From NCBI RefSeq assembly GCF_900107285.1, contig NZ_FNPK01000008.1, positions 1 to 64,000 on the forward strand: DNA of 64,000 bases, written 5' to 3'. The translations under genes were made by a program, and so were the position numbers. Positions within the stretch are counted from its first letter, which is position 1. Each line of letters opens with the position of its first letter. Source of the stretch: Acinetobacter kyonggiensis (GTDB taxonomy: Bacteria > Pseudomonadota > Gammaproteobacteria > Pseudomonadales > Moraxellaceae). The notes under the pieces are model-generated. The model was not told the origin of the DNA, did not search any database, and saw nothing but the letters and a program-made list of their open reading frames with translations. Positions 54,584 to 64,000 of the stretch are shown one piece after another.

Positions 54584-57115
54584 TTACTGAACTTGATCAA
54601 TCAGGTGTTCAAGCGCATCGGGTTTAGTTGGTGTTTTTTGCATGGTTGGAGGTGCTGCATGATTAGGGACAAGTGTTTCCTCATCAGGCAGATCTTCAAA
54701 ATCACGTTCAGGCGCTCGTTTAGGCGTAACCAGTGCAGGGCGGTACAATGGCAGTGCTAAAGGAGGTGAAGAGCGGTCACCTTCGGTCTGTGCATCTACA
54801 GTAACCGTCTGGTTGTGATTGCTTGGTGCTTTGGCATTTTTATCGAAATGAACCCATGCTGCTGGTGTGCCTTTTAAGGCATTCCCCATAAAATTGGTCC
54901 AGATCGGCAAAGCGGCAACACCACCATATTCACGACGACCCAGTGTGGTTGGCTGGTCAAATCCAACCCATGCCACAGTAACCAGCTTGCCATTAAAGCC
55001 AGCAAACCAAGCATCTTTGGCATCATTGGTGGTGCCTGTTTTACCACCAATATCATCACGACCAATTTTAAGTGCAGCTCGACCTGTACCATGCTGAATC
55101 ACATCACGCAAAATATTGGCCATGTCATAAGCAGAGCTTGATTTTAAAATACGCTGAGCTTGACGATACTGACTTTTGGATTCATCCAATTGAAGTTGGA
55201 GCAGTTCTTTTTCTTCTGGCAGCGTTTGGTTGGTCACTTCAATGACTTCATCATCTGGAGTCACAGCTTCTGCCGATTCAATTTCTTCTGCATCTGTTTG
55301 ATTGATACAAGCAATACAGGCATATTCAGGATTGCTTTGATAAATCACTTTGCCATAAGCATCTTCAATGCGATCAATAAAATGCGGTTGAATGCGATAA
55401 CCGCCATTGGCAAAGGTTGCATAGCCCGTTGCCATTTGAATAGGCAGAACTTGTGGTGTTCCCAGTGCAATGGTGTAATTACGTGGAATTTGATTTTCGT
55501 GCAAACCAAAATCCATAAATAATTGTCGAGTACGTTCAATCCCGACTGTTTGCAACAGACGAACAGAAACTGTATTTCGAGAAAGATATAAGGCACGACG
55601 CAGCGGAATCATGCCTAAATAACGTCCATCGGAGTTTTTAGGCGACCATTTGCCAATGGTAATTGGGCTATCATTGACCATGCTATAAGGCGTCATACCA
55701 CGTTCAAGCGCCAAGGCATACACAAATGGTTTGATGGTTGAACCAGGTTGGCGCCATCCTTGTAATGCACGATTGAATTTAGATTGATAAAAATTATAAC
55801 CACCGACAATGGCTTCGATTGCACCATTATTGGGGTTGATGGCAATCAGTTGCCCCTGCGCTTTAGGGACTTGAATCAGCGCCCATGAGGTTTTGTTGTC
55901 ATTTGGGCGTAAGCGAATAATATCTTTTACTTTTACAATTTGAGCGGCTTTGCTTGGTGCAGGACCAACGCTGTTGGCATTTCGGTATGGGGCAGCCCAT
56001 GACATACCTGACCAAGGTACGGTCACGGTAGAGCCATCTTGCATCAAGGCTTCAAAAGAATTGCCATTAACTTGAATGACCTTGGCAGGGTAAGTATTTG
56101 CATAAGCATTAAATTCGGTCAGCGGTTTATCATGCGCTTCGGCACCTCGCCAACCATGGCGACGATCATAGGCTTCTAAACCTTCTTGTACGGCTTGTTC
56201 TGCATAGGCTTGGCGTTGACTATTGACCGTTGTGTAAACTTTATAGCCAGAATCGATGGCATGTTCACCAAACTTTTCAACCAGTTCAGAGCGCACCATT
56301 TCCCCCACATAAGGGAATTTATTATTGATACCGCGGTCAGGCATATCTAAATTAATTGGTTCAGCAATCGCTTTTTGATATTGGGATTGATTGATTGAGC
56401 CTAATTGCAACATCCGTCCTAGAATCCAGTTTCGGCGTTCTAAGGCACGCGTTGGGTTGACCACAGGATTATATTTAGAGGGTGCTTTGGGTAAACCCGA
56501 AATCATCGCCATTTGGGCAATACTGAGCTGATCTAAGCTTTTGTTGTAATAAATTTTTGCTGCTGCAGCGATGCCGTAAGCATTTTTTCCTAAGAAAATT
56601 TTATTGACATATAACGTTAAAATTTCTTCTTTGCTGAGGTTTTGTTCAATTTTACGTGCAAGAAAAATTTCGGTTAGTTTACGTTTTAGTGTGCGTTCAG
56701 GGGTTAAATAATAATTTTTTGCCACCTGCATGGTGATGGTTGAACCACCCGTTTGTACATTCGATCCAATAATGGTTTCACTGACAGCTCGGCCTAAACC
56801 TTTAAAGCTAACGCCACTGTGTTCAAAAAATGAAGAATCTTCTGCCGCAAGGAAGGCAGAAATAAAGGGTTTTGGAATTTGTTTATATTCTACAGGGACC
56901 GATAATTTTCCACCATATTCCGCAATAAGCTCATTATCAGCACTATACACCTGTAACGGTTTTAACAACGGCGCCTTTTTTAAGGTGGTCATTTTGGGTA
57001 AAGACGGGGCAATATAGAGATACATGCCATAGAATCCCATCGGAATTGAGACCAAAACTATAATTATGATCAAAAAAAATGGATGAACACGGCCTGAACG
57101 AGATAGCTTTTTCAT
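54584..57115 (-). CDS. ponA: Penicillin-binding protein 1A (bifunctional)
   Basis: A class A PBP that polymerises and cross-links glycan strands in the periplasm. The 843-aa protein has a membrane helix (about 13-33), the glycosyltransferase domain with catalytic E92 in AAEDSSFFEH and GGSTITMQVAKN, an OB-like insert (about 320-400) and the transpeptidase domain with STIK (S459-K462), SRN and KTGTT. The C-terminal tail is Pro/Asp-rich and disordered-looking. It is divergent from pilM, the classic gammaproteobacterial ponA-pilM arrangement. E. coli calls it mrcA. Confidence 0.96.
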   Translation of the reverse strand: MKKLSRSGRVHPFFLIIIIVLVSIPMGFYGMYLYIAPSLPKMTTLKKAPLLKPLQVYSADNELIAEYGGKLSVPVEYKQIPKPFISAFLAAEDSSFFEHSGVSFKGLGRAVSETIIGSNVQTGGSTITMQVAKNYYLTPERTLKRKLTEIFLARKIEQNLSKEEILTLYVNKIFLGKNAYGIAAAAKIYYNKSLDQLSIAQMAMISGLPKAPSKYNPVVNPTRALERRNWILGRMLQLGSINQSQYQKAIAEPINLDMPDRGINNKFPYVGEMVRSELVEKFGEHAIDSGYKVYTTVNSQRQAYAEQAVQEGLEAYDRRHGWRGAEAHDKPLTEFNAYANTYPAKVIQVNGNSFEALMQDGSTVTVPWSGMSWAAPYRNANSVGPAPSKAAQIVKVKDIIRLRPNDNKTSWALIQVPKAQGQLIAINPNNGAIEAIVGGYNFYQSKFNRALQGWRQPGSTIKPFVYALALERGMTPYSMVNDSPITIGKWSPKNSDGRYLGMIPLRRALYLSRNTVSVRLLQTVGIERTRQLFMDFGLHENQIPRNYTIALGTPQVLPIQMATGYATFANGGYRIQPHFIDRIEDAYGKVIYQSNPEYACIACINQTDAEEIESAEAVTPDDEVIEVTNQTLPEEKELLQLQLDESKSQYRQAQRILKSSSAYDMANILRDVIQHGTGRAALKIGRDDIGGKTGTTNDAKDAWFAGFNGKLVTVAWVGFDQPTTLGRREYGGVAALPIWTNFMGNALKGTPAAWVHFDKNAKAPSNHNQTVTVDAQTEGDRSSPPLALPLYRPALVTPKRAPERDFEDLPDEETLVPNHAAPPTMQKTPTKPDALEHLIDQVQ

Positions 57116-57280
57116 AACAAGTAAGTTTTAATAAGAGCTAATGGCAAACTAATTGGCGGTCAGTATAGCCTTTACAAATACAGATTGTTAGATGAGTTAT
57201 TGTATCTGTATAAAATTATAGACCAACACTGATTAGTGGGTTACTTTTATTGGGGATAAAAAAATAATAGGAATTGTATT

Positions 57281-58342
57281 GTGCTCAGGTTATATCGTAA
57301 GCCAAATAAGGGGTTAATTGGAGTGGATATTAGTTCTACTTCTGTTAAATTATTGGAACTTTCTGTTAAAAGCGGTAATAGATATTGGGTTGAAAGCTAT
57401 GCACTGGTTCCATTACCAGAAGGTAGTGTGGTTGAAAAAAATATATTGAATCCTGAGGCAGTGGGTGATGCATTGGAGCGAGCAATCAATCTAGCCAATA
57501 CTCAATCTACAGCTGCTGCTTTTGCAATTCCAACCTCAATGGTGATTACCAAAACAATTGAGATGGATGCAGATATGACGGATGATGAACGAGAAGTTCA
57601 AATTCGTATGGATGCTGAGCAATATATTCCTTTTCCGATTGATGAAGCGAACCTTGATTTTGAAGTTTTGCCAGAGCGTTTAGCCAATCCAAATCGAGTA
57701 GATGTACTATTGGTCGCAACCCGTTTTGAAAATATAGAAGCACGTTCTGAAGTACTAGAGTTTGCGAACTTGACACCGAAAATTGCCGATGTTGAAAGTT
57801 TTGCGATAGAAAATGCCTATCAAGTGTTTTCAGATACTTTACCTATGGGCGTGAATACCGTGGGGATTTTAGATATTGGTCATACCATGACGACCTTATC
57901 TGTCATGCAAAAAAACAAAGTGATCTATACCCGAGAACAGGTGTTTGGCGGTAAACAACTGACTCAAGAAATTCAAAATCGTTATGGTTTGTCTTTTGAA
58001 GAGGCCGGTCGTGCGAAAAAAAGTCGTTCATTACCCGATGATTATGATGTTGAGGTTTTAGAGCCATACTTAGATGCTCTGGTACAACAGGCTGCACGAT
58101 CATTGCAGTTTTTTTTCTCATCTTCACAGTTTAATGAAATTGATCATATTTTATTGGCGGGGGGTAATGCCAATATTCCGGGGCTCCCGAAGCTATTACA
58201 ACAAAAACTTGGTTATCGTGTGACTATTGCCAACCCATTTTTACAAATGGGATTTTCTCCACAAATTGATATTAAAAAGATAGAGAACGATGCTTCCTCT
58301 CTCATGGTGGCATGTGGTTTGGCATTGAGGAGCTTTGATTAA
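57281..58342 (+). CDS. pilM: Type IV pilus inner-membrane platform protein PilM
   Basis: An actin-like (FtsA-fold) cytoplasmic protein of the type IV pilus alignment subcomplex that binds the PilN N-terminus. The 353-aa protein has GVDISSTSVKLLEL (about 14-27, phosphate 1), DIGHTMTTLSVM (about 198-209, phosphate 2) and ILLAGGNANIPGL (about 289-301). The start is GTG 57281, with AGGA 8 bases upstream. The stop overlaps pilN by one base. The pilMNOPQ operon follows in order. Confidence 0.95.
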   Translation: MLRLYRKPNKGLIGVDISSTSVKLLELSVKSGNRYWVESYALVPLPEGSVVEKNILNPEAVGDALERAINLANTQSTAAAFAIPTSMVITKTIEMDADMTDDEREVQIRMDAEQYIPFPIDEANLDFEVLPERLANPNRVDVLLVATRFENIEARSEVLEFANLTPKIADVESFAIENAYQVFSDTLPMGVNTVGILDIGHTMTTLSVMQKNKVIYTREQVFGGKQLTQEIQNRYGLSFEEAGRAKKSRSLPDDYDVEVLEPYLDALVQQAARSLQFFFSSSQFNEIDHILLAGGNANIPGLPKLLQQKLGYRVTIANPFLQMGFSPQIDIKKIENDASSLMVACGLALRSFD

Positions 58343-58983
58343 TGGCAAGAATTAACCTACTCCCTTGGCGTGATGAGCTAAGAGAGAAACGGAAAAAAGA
58401 ATTTATTGCAATTTGTATTGGGGCGGCATTAATCGGGGTTTTAGCCGTTGCACTGGCATGGTTTTACTATAACCAGAAACTTGAAGACCAAGAACAAGCC
58501 AATCAACTGATTACCAGTACCAATCAAAATCTTGATGTGCAATTGAAGTCTTTAGAAGGCTTGGAAAAGCAGCGTGATGCGATTATTGAGCGTATGAAGC
58601 TCATTCAAGGTTTACAAGGACAAAGACCGATTGCTGTTCGTCTGATTGATGAAATGGTACGCGTGACACCAACTAATTTGTATATTACTAAATTTGCCCG
58701 TACAGGCGATAAGTTTACCATTGAAGGGAAAGCAGAAAGCCCAAATACGGTTGCGGAATTTTTACGTAATTTAGAAGCATCGCCTTGGTATCGTAATGCC
58801 TTTATGAATTCTTTCTTGGCTGTAGAAGAGAAAAAAGATCAGGCACCAAGCTCTGTGGTGCCACGTGTTGAAGAGAGTTATGGTTCATTTGTGGTGACTG
58901 CTGATTTAGATGAAATTGCAGCGCCAACAGAACCAGAAGTACCACCTAATACAGCTAATTCAACAGCGGGGGCAGCACAATGA
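58342..58983 (+). CDS. pilN: Type IV pilus protein PilN
   Basis: A bitopic inner-membrane protein that pairs with PilO. The 213-aa product starts with ARINLLPWRDELRE (2-15), the conserved INLLPWR motif that binds PilM, then one membrane helix (about 23-44) and a periplasmic coiled coil and ferredoxin-like domain. The C-terminus is Pro/Thr/Ala-rich. It overlaps pilM by one base at the start and pilO by four at the end. Confidence 0.95.
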   Translation: MARINLLPWRDELREKRKKEFIAICIGAALIGVLAVALAWFYYNQKLEDQEQANQLITSTNQNLDVQLKSLEGLEKQRDAIIERMKLIQGLQGQRPIAVRLIDEMVRVTPTNLYITKFARTGDKFTIEGKAESPNTVAEFLRNLEASPWYRNAFMNSFLAVEEKKDQAPSSVVPRVEESYGSFVVTADLDEIAAPTEPEVPPNTANSTAGAAQ

Positions 58984-59735
58984 GTCTCGATGAATTTGAT
59001 GAGTTAAATCAAAAAGAAGCTGTTGTAACTAAAAAGAAGATGACGTTGGATAAGTTTCTTCAGCAGTTCAATACCTTAGATATGAATAACTATGGAAGCT
59101 GGCCATTATCAGTCAAAATCACTTGCTGGATTTTGATTATTATGATGATTGCTTTACTGGGTTATTTCCTATCGATTAAGGGCAAGTTGGATGATATTTC
59201 CAATGCCAGTGCACAAGAGCAAAATTTACTCAATGAATTTCGCGAAAAGGATTCCAAGCTGCGTAATTTGCAACAGTTACAAGCGCAGTTGCTGGAAATG
59301 GAAGCAAATTTTAATCAGCAACTCGAGCAATTGCCAAAAGAAACTGAAATTCCTGGATTGGTTGAAGATATTAACGTCAGTGGTGTGAATTCAGGTCTGA
59401 AATTTAAAAATATTCTTTTAGAAAATGAAGTGAAACAAGAGTTCTTTATTGAACAACCGATCTCGATTGAAGCGACGGGCGATTATCATGCCTTTGGTTC
59501 TTTTGTCAGTGGTATTGCTGCACTTCCGCGTATTGTAACTTTGCATGATTTTGATATTACAGCAACGGAAAATAAAGAGAAAAGAACCGATATTCCTCAA
59601 ATTACTTATAGCGTGAAAGCCAAAACGTACCGTTACATCGGAAATACGGACAATAGCGCATCAACCGCTGGAACAGCTAATGCGACGGATAGTGCAACTG
59701 CTAGCTCACCTACTGCAGCAGGAGGGACACAGTGA
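58980..59735 (+). CDS. pilO: Type IV pilus protein PilO
   Basis: The PilN partner in the alignment complex. The 251-aa protein has a longer cytoplasmic N-terminus (to about 44), one membrane helix (about 45-64, VKITCWILIIMMIALLGYFL), a coiled coil rich in Gln/Leu (about 75-120) and a ferredoxin-like periplasmic domain. The last 25 residues are a Thr/Ala/Ser tail (SASTAGTANATDSATASSPT) that looks disordered. ATGA overlaps with the pilN end. Confidence 0.94.
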   Translation: MSLDEFDELNQKEAVVTKKKMTLDKFLQQFNTLDMNNYGSWPLSVKITCWILIIMMIALLGYFLSIKGKLDDISNASAQEQNLLNEFREKDSKLRNLQQLQAQLLEMEANFNQQLEQLPKETEIPGLVEDINVSGVNSGLKFKNILLENEVKQEFFIEQPISIEATGDYHAFGSFVSGIAALPRIVTLHDFDITATENKEKRTDIPQITYSVKAKTYRYIGNTDNSASTAGTANATDSATASSPTAAGGTQ

Positions 59736-60262
59736 TGAAAATAGAAAAAATTACTTTAAGCCTGATGTTGGGATTGTTATTGGTTGGCTGTGATTCTCGT
59801 ATTGATGCTGTGAATGAGCAAATGGCGAGTATTCGCAATCAACCCCCTTTACCGATTGAACCCGCACCCGTGTTTGCACCTGTGCCAACATTTGATTATT
59901 CAGCCCACCAGCTCAAAAGTCCTTTTTTACCGGGTTCTTTGGCTGCTGAATTACAAATTATGGCTGGGAAACGGGTCTATCCGAATTTGTCACGTCAACC
60001 GCAACCTTTAGAAAGTTATGCGATTGAGTCCTTAAATATGAAGGGCAGTATGCGTAGCCAAACTGGACAAGTTTTGGCATTGATTCAAACCCCAGATGGT
60101 GAAATTGAACGCATACAACTTGGCAGTTATATGGGTGTTAATCACGGTCGTGTGGTGAAAATTACGCCAACACAAATTGATCTCGTGGAAATTATTCCAG
60201 ATGGGCGAGAAGGATACGTGGAGCGTCCAAGAAGTCTTATCTTAATTGGACCTGCGCCGTAA
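59735..60262 (+). CDS. pilP: Type IV pilus lipoprotein PilP
   Basis: An inner-membrane lipoprotein that links PilNO to the PilQ secretin. The 175-aa precursor has the lipobox LLVGC (Cys about 19); the mature part begins with a flexible Pro-rich arm (PPLPIEPAPVFAPVPTF) that binds PilN/PilO, then the beta-sandwich domain with RMQGQ-like GSMRSQTGQVLALIQTPDG and GSYMGVNHGRVVKI. ATG 59735 overlaps the pilO stop; GTG 59732 is an alternative. GGAGGG upstream serves both. Confidence 0.94.
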   Translation: MKIEKITLSLMLGLLLVGCDSRIDAVNEQMASIRNQPPLPIEPAPVFAPVPTFDYSAHQLKSPFLPGSLAAELQIMAGKRVYPNLSRQPQPLESYAIESLNMKGSMRSQTGQVLALIQTPDGEIERIQLGSYMGVNHGRVVKITPTQIDLVEIIPDGREGYVERPRSLILIGPAP

Positions 60263-60278
60263 GTTTAAAGGAATAAAA

Positions 60279-62441
60279 ATGAATAACAGTTTTAAAGATT
60301 TTATATTTGGGGATGGCAATACAATGAACCATTTGTTCCGTCAATTTTCTATGGGTGCTGTGGCGATTGCAGTCATGCAAGTTGCGAATGCACAAGTCAG
60401 TATTACCAATATTGTACCAATGCAAATTGCAGGTCAAGGTACAGAAATTCGGGTCATGTTTAATGGCCTACCACCGCAACCTCAAGCCTATCAATTAGAA
60501 CAGCCATCACGTTTGGTTCTTGATTTTGATAAAGCCCAGCAGAATTTAAAACAAAATAGTATTGCAGTTGCCACTCAAGAAGCCAGCTCTATAGATGTCA
60601 GTTCTGATGCTCAGCGTTCGCGTTTAACGGTAAATTTAGCGGATGCGGGTGCCTTTACCACACGTGTTGAGGGTAATACCTTTATTTTAAAAATTAATGC
60701 GGCTGGTAATGCTGTTGCCACTGAAAATGTCACTGCTCAAAAATCTGCACAAGGAATTTCCAATATTGGTTTCCAGCGTGGTGGTCAAGGTGAAGGGCAA
60801 ATTGTGATTGATTTATTGGGGACGAATACCCCAGTCGATGTACAACAACAAGGCAGTAAGGTTGTGGTCAGGACTTTAGGAAATAAAGTACCTACACATT
60901 TGGCTCGTCGCTTAAATGTCAATGATTTTGCAACACCTGTATCTACCATTGATGCACATAATGATGGTGGAAATGGTGTGGTGACCATTCAGACCGCTGG
61001 CAGCTATGAATATATGGCATACCAAGCGGATAATAAACTTACCATCAGTTTGAAGCGTCCAGAGGATAAAAGTCCACTGAAACCAAAAGCTACAAATAGC
61101 TATACAGGTAAAAAGATTTCACTTGATTTTCAGGATATAGAAGTACGTCGAGTTCTACAGTTATTGGCAGACTTTACTGAAATCAATATGGTTGCAGCCG
61201 ATACCGTGCAAGGCAATATCACCTTACGTTTAAAAGATGTGCCATGGGATCAAGCACTGGATATTATTCTAAAAACAAAAAATTTAGATAAACGCCGTAA
61301 TGGCAGTGTGATTTGGATTGCCCCTGTTGCTGAATTGATTAAATCAGAAGAAGATGAGGCAAAAGCAATTGCTCAAAGTATTAAACTCGCTCCGATTCAA
61401 ACAGAATATATTAAATTAAGTTATACCAAAGCTGCAGATATTTTAAAGTTATTAGAAGAATCTCGTGATAGTAAAGGTGGTGCATCAAATCGTACTGCTA
61501 ATTCAGACTCACTTGCACTGGAAAGCTTGTTGAGTTCACGTGGTAGTGCTGTTGCTGATGTACGGACCAATACGTTAATTATCAATGATACTGCACTGAA
61601 TATTGATAAAGTTCGTAAAATGATTGACTTGCTGGATATTGCTGTTAAACAAGTCATGGTTGAGGCGCGTATTGTTCGTGCTTCAACCGATTTTACCAAA
61701 GAAATGGGCGTGAAATGGGGTATTTTATCTCAAGGCGTTAATAGTAATAGCAGTTTACTTGTTGGTGGTAGTGATACGACCCTATGGGATTTAAAAACAC
61801 CTGATGATGAGGGTAAATATACCATTCAGCGTCCAGATAATCTCAATGTCGATTTAGGCGTAACAACTCCAGGAGCAAGTAGTATTGCTTTTGGTTTAAT
61901 TAGTTTGTCTGATTTTATGCTGGATTTAGAACTTTCTGCATTACAAGCAGATGGTTATGGTGAGGTTATTTCAACACCAAAAGTCCTCACTGCAGATAAG
62001 CAACCCGCTCAAGTTGCATCAGGTACACAAATTCCCTATCAGTCTTCAGAGGGAGGCGGTGTAAATGCAGTGTCTAAAACAGAGTTTATTGATGCAACTT
62101 TAAGTTTGGATGTGACCCCAAGCATTACGCCTGACGGTAAAATCCAAATGATGTTGAAAATTAAAAATGACTCAGTGGGTACACCAACGCCGACAGGTCA
62201 ATATACAATTAATAAGAATGAGATCAATACCAATGTATTGGTGGATAATGGTGAGACCGTTGTGCTTGGTGGTATCTTTGAGCAATTAACTTCCACGAGT
62301 CAAACTAAGGTGCCTTTCTTGGGAGATTTGCCTTATGTGGGGCGTTTATTCCGTAAAGATGCAAAAACGGATAAAAAGAGTGAGCTATTGATTTTTGTTA
62401 CACCACGAATTGTTAATGACAGTGTTTCAAGAAATCATTAA
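60279..62441 (+). CDS. pilQ: Type IV pilus secretin PilQ
   Basis: The outer-membrane secretin pore for pilus extension and DNA uptake. The 720-aa precursor has AMIN domains (about 50-250), an N0/STN domain (ISLDFQDIEVRRVLQLLADF, from about 284), an N1 domain and the secretin core (VEARIVRASTDFTKEMGVKWG, about 462-482; TPKVLTADKQPAQVASGTQIPY; VLGGIFEQ; PFLGDLPYVGRLFR; ELLIFVTPRIV). AAAGGA precedes ATG 60279 by 6 bases; the 38-residue leader is longer than usual. An internal ATG (60324) is an alternative start. Confidence 0.95.
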   Translation: MNNSFKDFIFGDGNTMNHLFRQFSMGAVAIAVMQVANAQVSITNIVPMQIAGQGTEIRVMFNGLPPQPQAYQLEQPSRLVLDFDKAQQNLKQNSIAVATQEASSIDVSSDAQRSRLTVNLADAGAFTTRVEGNTFILKINAAGNAVATENVTAQKSAQGISNIGFQRGGQGEGQIVIDLLGTNTPVDVQQQGSKVVVRTLGNKVPTHLARRLNVNDFATPVSTIDAHNDGGNGVVTIQTAGSYEYMAYQADNKLTISLKRPEDKSPLKPKATNSYTGKKISLDFQDIEVRRVLQLLADFTEINMVAADTVQGNITLRLKDVPWDQALDIILKTKNLDKRRNGSVIWIAPVAELIKSEEDEAKAIAQSIKLAPIQTEYIKLSYTKAADILKLLEESRDSKGGASNRTANSDSLALESLLSSRGSAVADVRTNTLIINDTALNIDKVRKMIDLLDIAVKQVMVEARIVRASTDFTKEMGVKWGILSQGVNSNSSLLVGGSDTTLWDLKTPDDEGKYTIQRPDNLNVDLGVTTPGASSIAFGLISLSDFMLDLELSALQADGYGEVISTPKVLTADKQPAQVASGTQIPYQSSEGGGVNAVSKTEFIDATLSLDVTPSITPDGKIQMMLKIKNDSVGTPTPTGQYTINKNEINTNVLVDNGETVVLGGIFEQLTSTSQTKVPFLGDLPYVGRLFRKDAKTDKKSELLIFVTPRIVNDSVSRNH

Positions 62442-62477
62442 TATATTTTGAATTTAGCAAAATAAATAGGTGACTCC

Positions 62478-63026
62478 TTGCCAAGCAATGAGTTTGAAAC
62501 CCTGCCAAATATTTATTTGGTAGGGCCAATGGGGGCTGGGAAGACAACGGTTGGTCGACATTTAGCAGAACTGCTAGGACGAGAGTTTCTTGACAGTGAT
62601 CATGAAATTGAACGTAAGACAGGTGCAACCATTCCTTGGATTTTTGAAAAAGAAGGGGAAAATGGATTCCGTAACCGTGAAACCATGGTCATTAATGAAC
62701 TTACTGCCCGCTCACAACTGGTTCTTGCAACGGGTGGTGGGGTCGTCACTCAAGCTGCGAATCGTGAATTTTTAAAACAACGTGGAATCGTTGTTTATCT
62801 CTATACTCCTGTCGAAATTCAATTGCAGCGTACTTATCGGGATAAAAACCGTCCTTTACTACAAGTTGAAAACCCTGAACAAAAGTTACGTGATTTATTG
62901 GCAATTCGTGATCCTTTATATCGAGAAATTGCACATTATATTATTGAAACAAATCAGGGTGCTGCCCGTGATTTAGCGCAAAAAATCTTACATATGATTG
63001 TTTCTCAAGAAGCAGATTTAGTCTAA
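62478..63026 (+). CDS. aroK: Shikimate kinase
   Basis: Phosphorylates shikimate at O3 in the aromatic amino acid pathway. The 182-aa protein has the P-loop [12 protein letters not shown] (about 16-27), [11 protein letters not shown] (about 39-49; shikimate-binding Asp), and GGGVVTQ (about 85-91). The start is TTG 62478: the product [18 protein letters not shown] matches Acinetobacter AroK and no in-frame ATG exists before the P-loop. AGGTGA lies 4-5 bases upstream. It follows pilQ by 36 bases and precedes aroB by 17, so the whole set may be one operon. Confidence 0.95.
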   Translation: MPSNEFETLPNIYLVGPMGAGKTTVGRHLAELLGREFLDSDHEIERKTGATIPWIFEKEGENGFRNRETMVINELTARSQLVLATGGGVVTQAANREFLKQRGIVVYLYTPVEIQLQRTYRDKNRPLLQVENPEQKLRDLLAIRDPLYREIAHYIIETNQGAARDLAQKILHMIVSQEADLV

Positions 63027-63043
63027 TTAATGGTTTAAATTTC

Positions 63044-64000
63044 ATGCAAACTTTACATGTTGAACTCGGCGATCGTCGATATCCTATTTTTATTGGCAGT
63101 GATTTAAACCCACAATCTTTACTTGAGCCGTATATTCACGGAAAACAAGTCATGATTGTAACCAATACAACAGTTAAGCCTTTGTATTTAGATCATTATG
63201 TGAGTGCAATTGAGCGTTTAGGCAAAACAGTGGCAACATGTGTTTTGCCTGATGGTGAAAAATATAAAAATAGTGAACATTTAAATTTAATTTTTGATGC
63301 TTTGTTAGCAGCGGGTTTTAATCGTGATGCGACAGTTTTAGCCCTCGGTGGAGGGGTGATTGGAGATATGGCAGGTTTTGCATCAGCATGTTTCCAGCGC
63401 GGTGTTTATTTTATCCAAGTGCCAACCACGCTTTTATCTCAAGTGGATTCCAGTGTCGGCGGGAAAACAGGCATTAATCATCCTTTAGGTAAAAATATGA
63501 TTGGTGCATTCCAACAGCCCCAAGTGGTGTTGGCAGATATGGAGCAATTAAACACTTTGCCAGATCGTGAACTGTCTGCGGGTTTGGCAGAAGTAATTAA
63601 GTATGCCTTATTGGGTGATCTTGATTTTCTAACTTGGCTCGAAGCGAATATGGATGGCTTGGTTGGGCGTGATTCTACATTACTGGCTGAAGCAGTTTAT
63701 CGTTCATGTGCGCATAAGGCACGAATTGTCGCCAATGATGAAAAAGAGCAAGGTGAACGTGCTCTACTGAATTTAGGTCATACTTTTGGTCATGCCATTG
63801 AATCGTATTTAGGTTATGGAGTTTGGTTACATGGTGAAGCCATTGCAACTGGCATGGTGATGGCTGCGGATTTATCGCAGCGCATGGGCTGGATTTCGCT
63901 TGATGATGTCGAACGTACAAAAATAATCATTCAACGTGCCCATTTACCCGTAAAATGCCCAGCAATTCCACTGGATGAATTCCTTGGCTTTATGGCGCAT
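63044..64000 (+). CDS. aroB: 3-dehydroquinate synthase (partial, 3' end outside the window)
   Basis: The NAD-dependent enzyme that closes DAHP to 3-dehydroquinate. The reading frame from ATG 63044 stays open for 319 codons up to the window edge. [10 protein letters not shown] at the start, [27 protein letters not shown] (about 102-121, NAD site), [18 protein letters not shown] and the zinc-site segments [10 protein letters not shown] and [12 protein letters not shown] (H) are all intact. About 40 more residues are expected. The gene order pilMNOPQ-aroK-aroB is the gammaproteobacterial norm. Confidence 0.97.
   Translation, partial: MQTLHVELGDRRYPIFIGSDLNPQSLLEPYIHGKQVMIVTNTTVKPLYLDHYVSAIERLGKTVATCVLPDGEKYKNSEHLNLIFDALLAAGFNRDATVLALGGGVIGDMAGFASACFQRGVYFIQVPTTLLSQVDSSVGGKTGINHPLGKNMIGAFQQPQVVLADMEQLNTLPDRELSAGLAEVIKYALLGDLDFLTWLEANMDGLVGRDSTLLAEAVYRSCAHKARIVANDEKEQGERALLNLGHTFGHAIESYLGYGVWLHGEAIATGMVMAADLSQRMGWISLDDVERTKIIIQRAHLPVKCPAIPLDEFLGFMAH

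Overview
The window reads as an Acinetobacter chromosome (Gammaproteobacteria, Moraxellaceae) carrying mostly core genes. The clues are low-GC coding with strong A/T third positions, an Acr1-type fatty acyl-CoA reductase ending in ARLFPGEHW as in A. baylyi, a division/cell-wall (dcw) cluster that stops after mraY, and PBP3 with its active-site serine at residue 336. No prophage, integron, CRISPR array, complete insertion sequence or defence island is visible.

Layout. 1-12.5 kb: the end of tuf, tRNA-Trp, secE-nusG, rplKAJL and rpoBC, with ribosomal-protein leader structures. 12.7-18.3 kb: two alpha/beta hydrolases, a glycine-zipper lipoprotein, a NhaC-type antiporter, an OmpW porin and an LprI-like secreted protein. 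18.4-24.7 kb: htpG, then a minus-strand set of poorly known genes (a 59-aa ORF, a 493-aa protein and an outer-membrane protein), two tiny membrane/secreted proteins and dodecin. 24.8-33.4 kb: a FrnE/DsbA-like protein, a coiled-coil protein, a succinyl-CoA:acetate CoA-transferase, envZ/ompR and tex. 33.5-42.9 kb: acr1, metY, ettA, a Fur-box divergon (DUF4198 protein and CDF exporter), tRNA-Glu, tRNA-Ala and gltX. 43.0-46.0 kb: two tandem sulfate-binding proteins without their ABC partners. 46.2-53.3 kb: rsmH-ftsL-ftsI-murE-murF-mraY. 53.4-64.0 kb: rlmA, ponA on the opposite strand, pilMNOPQ, aroK and the start of aroB.

How the genes fit together. The left end makes the transcription/translation core (RNA polymerase, NusG, stalk proteins, Sec translocon). 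The right end makes the peptidoglycan precursor and septal machinery (MurE, MurF, MraY, PBP3, FtsL), the elongation synthase PBP1a, and the type IV pilus alignment complex and secretin, next to the shikimate genes as in many gammaproteobacteria. The middle is lipid, sulfur and metal metabolism plus envelope stress and signalling.

The least explained parts are non-coding: two intergenic palindromes with a predicted three-way junction, one inside rpoB-rpoC and one inside ompR-envZ; a possible anti-Shine-Dalgarno switch in the rplJ leader; and a bidirectional terminator apparently split by a 354-bp insert flanked by 7-bp direct repeats. The least explained coding part is the 59-aa/493-aa gene pair. 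I found no clear new multi-gene system. Start codons were often moved downstream of the longest possible start using Shine-Dalgarno spacing or family N-termini; each case is stated.
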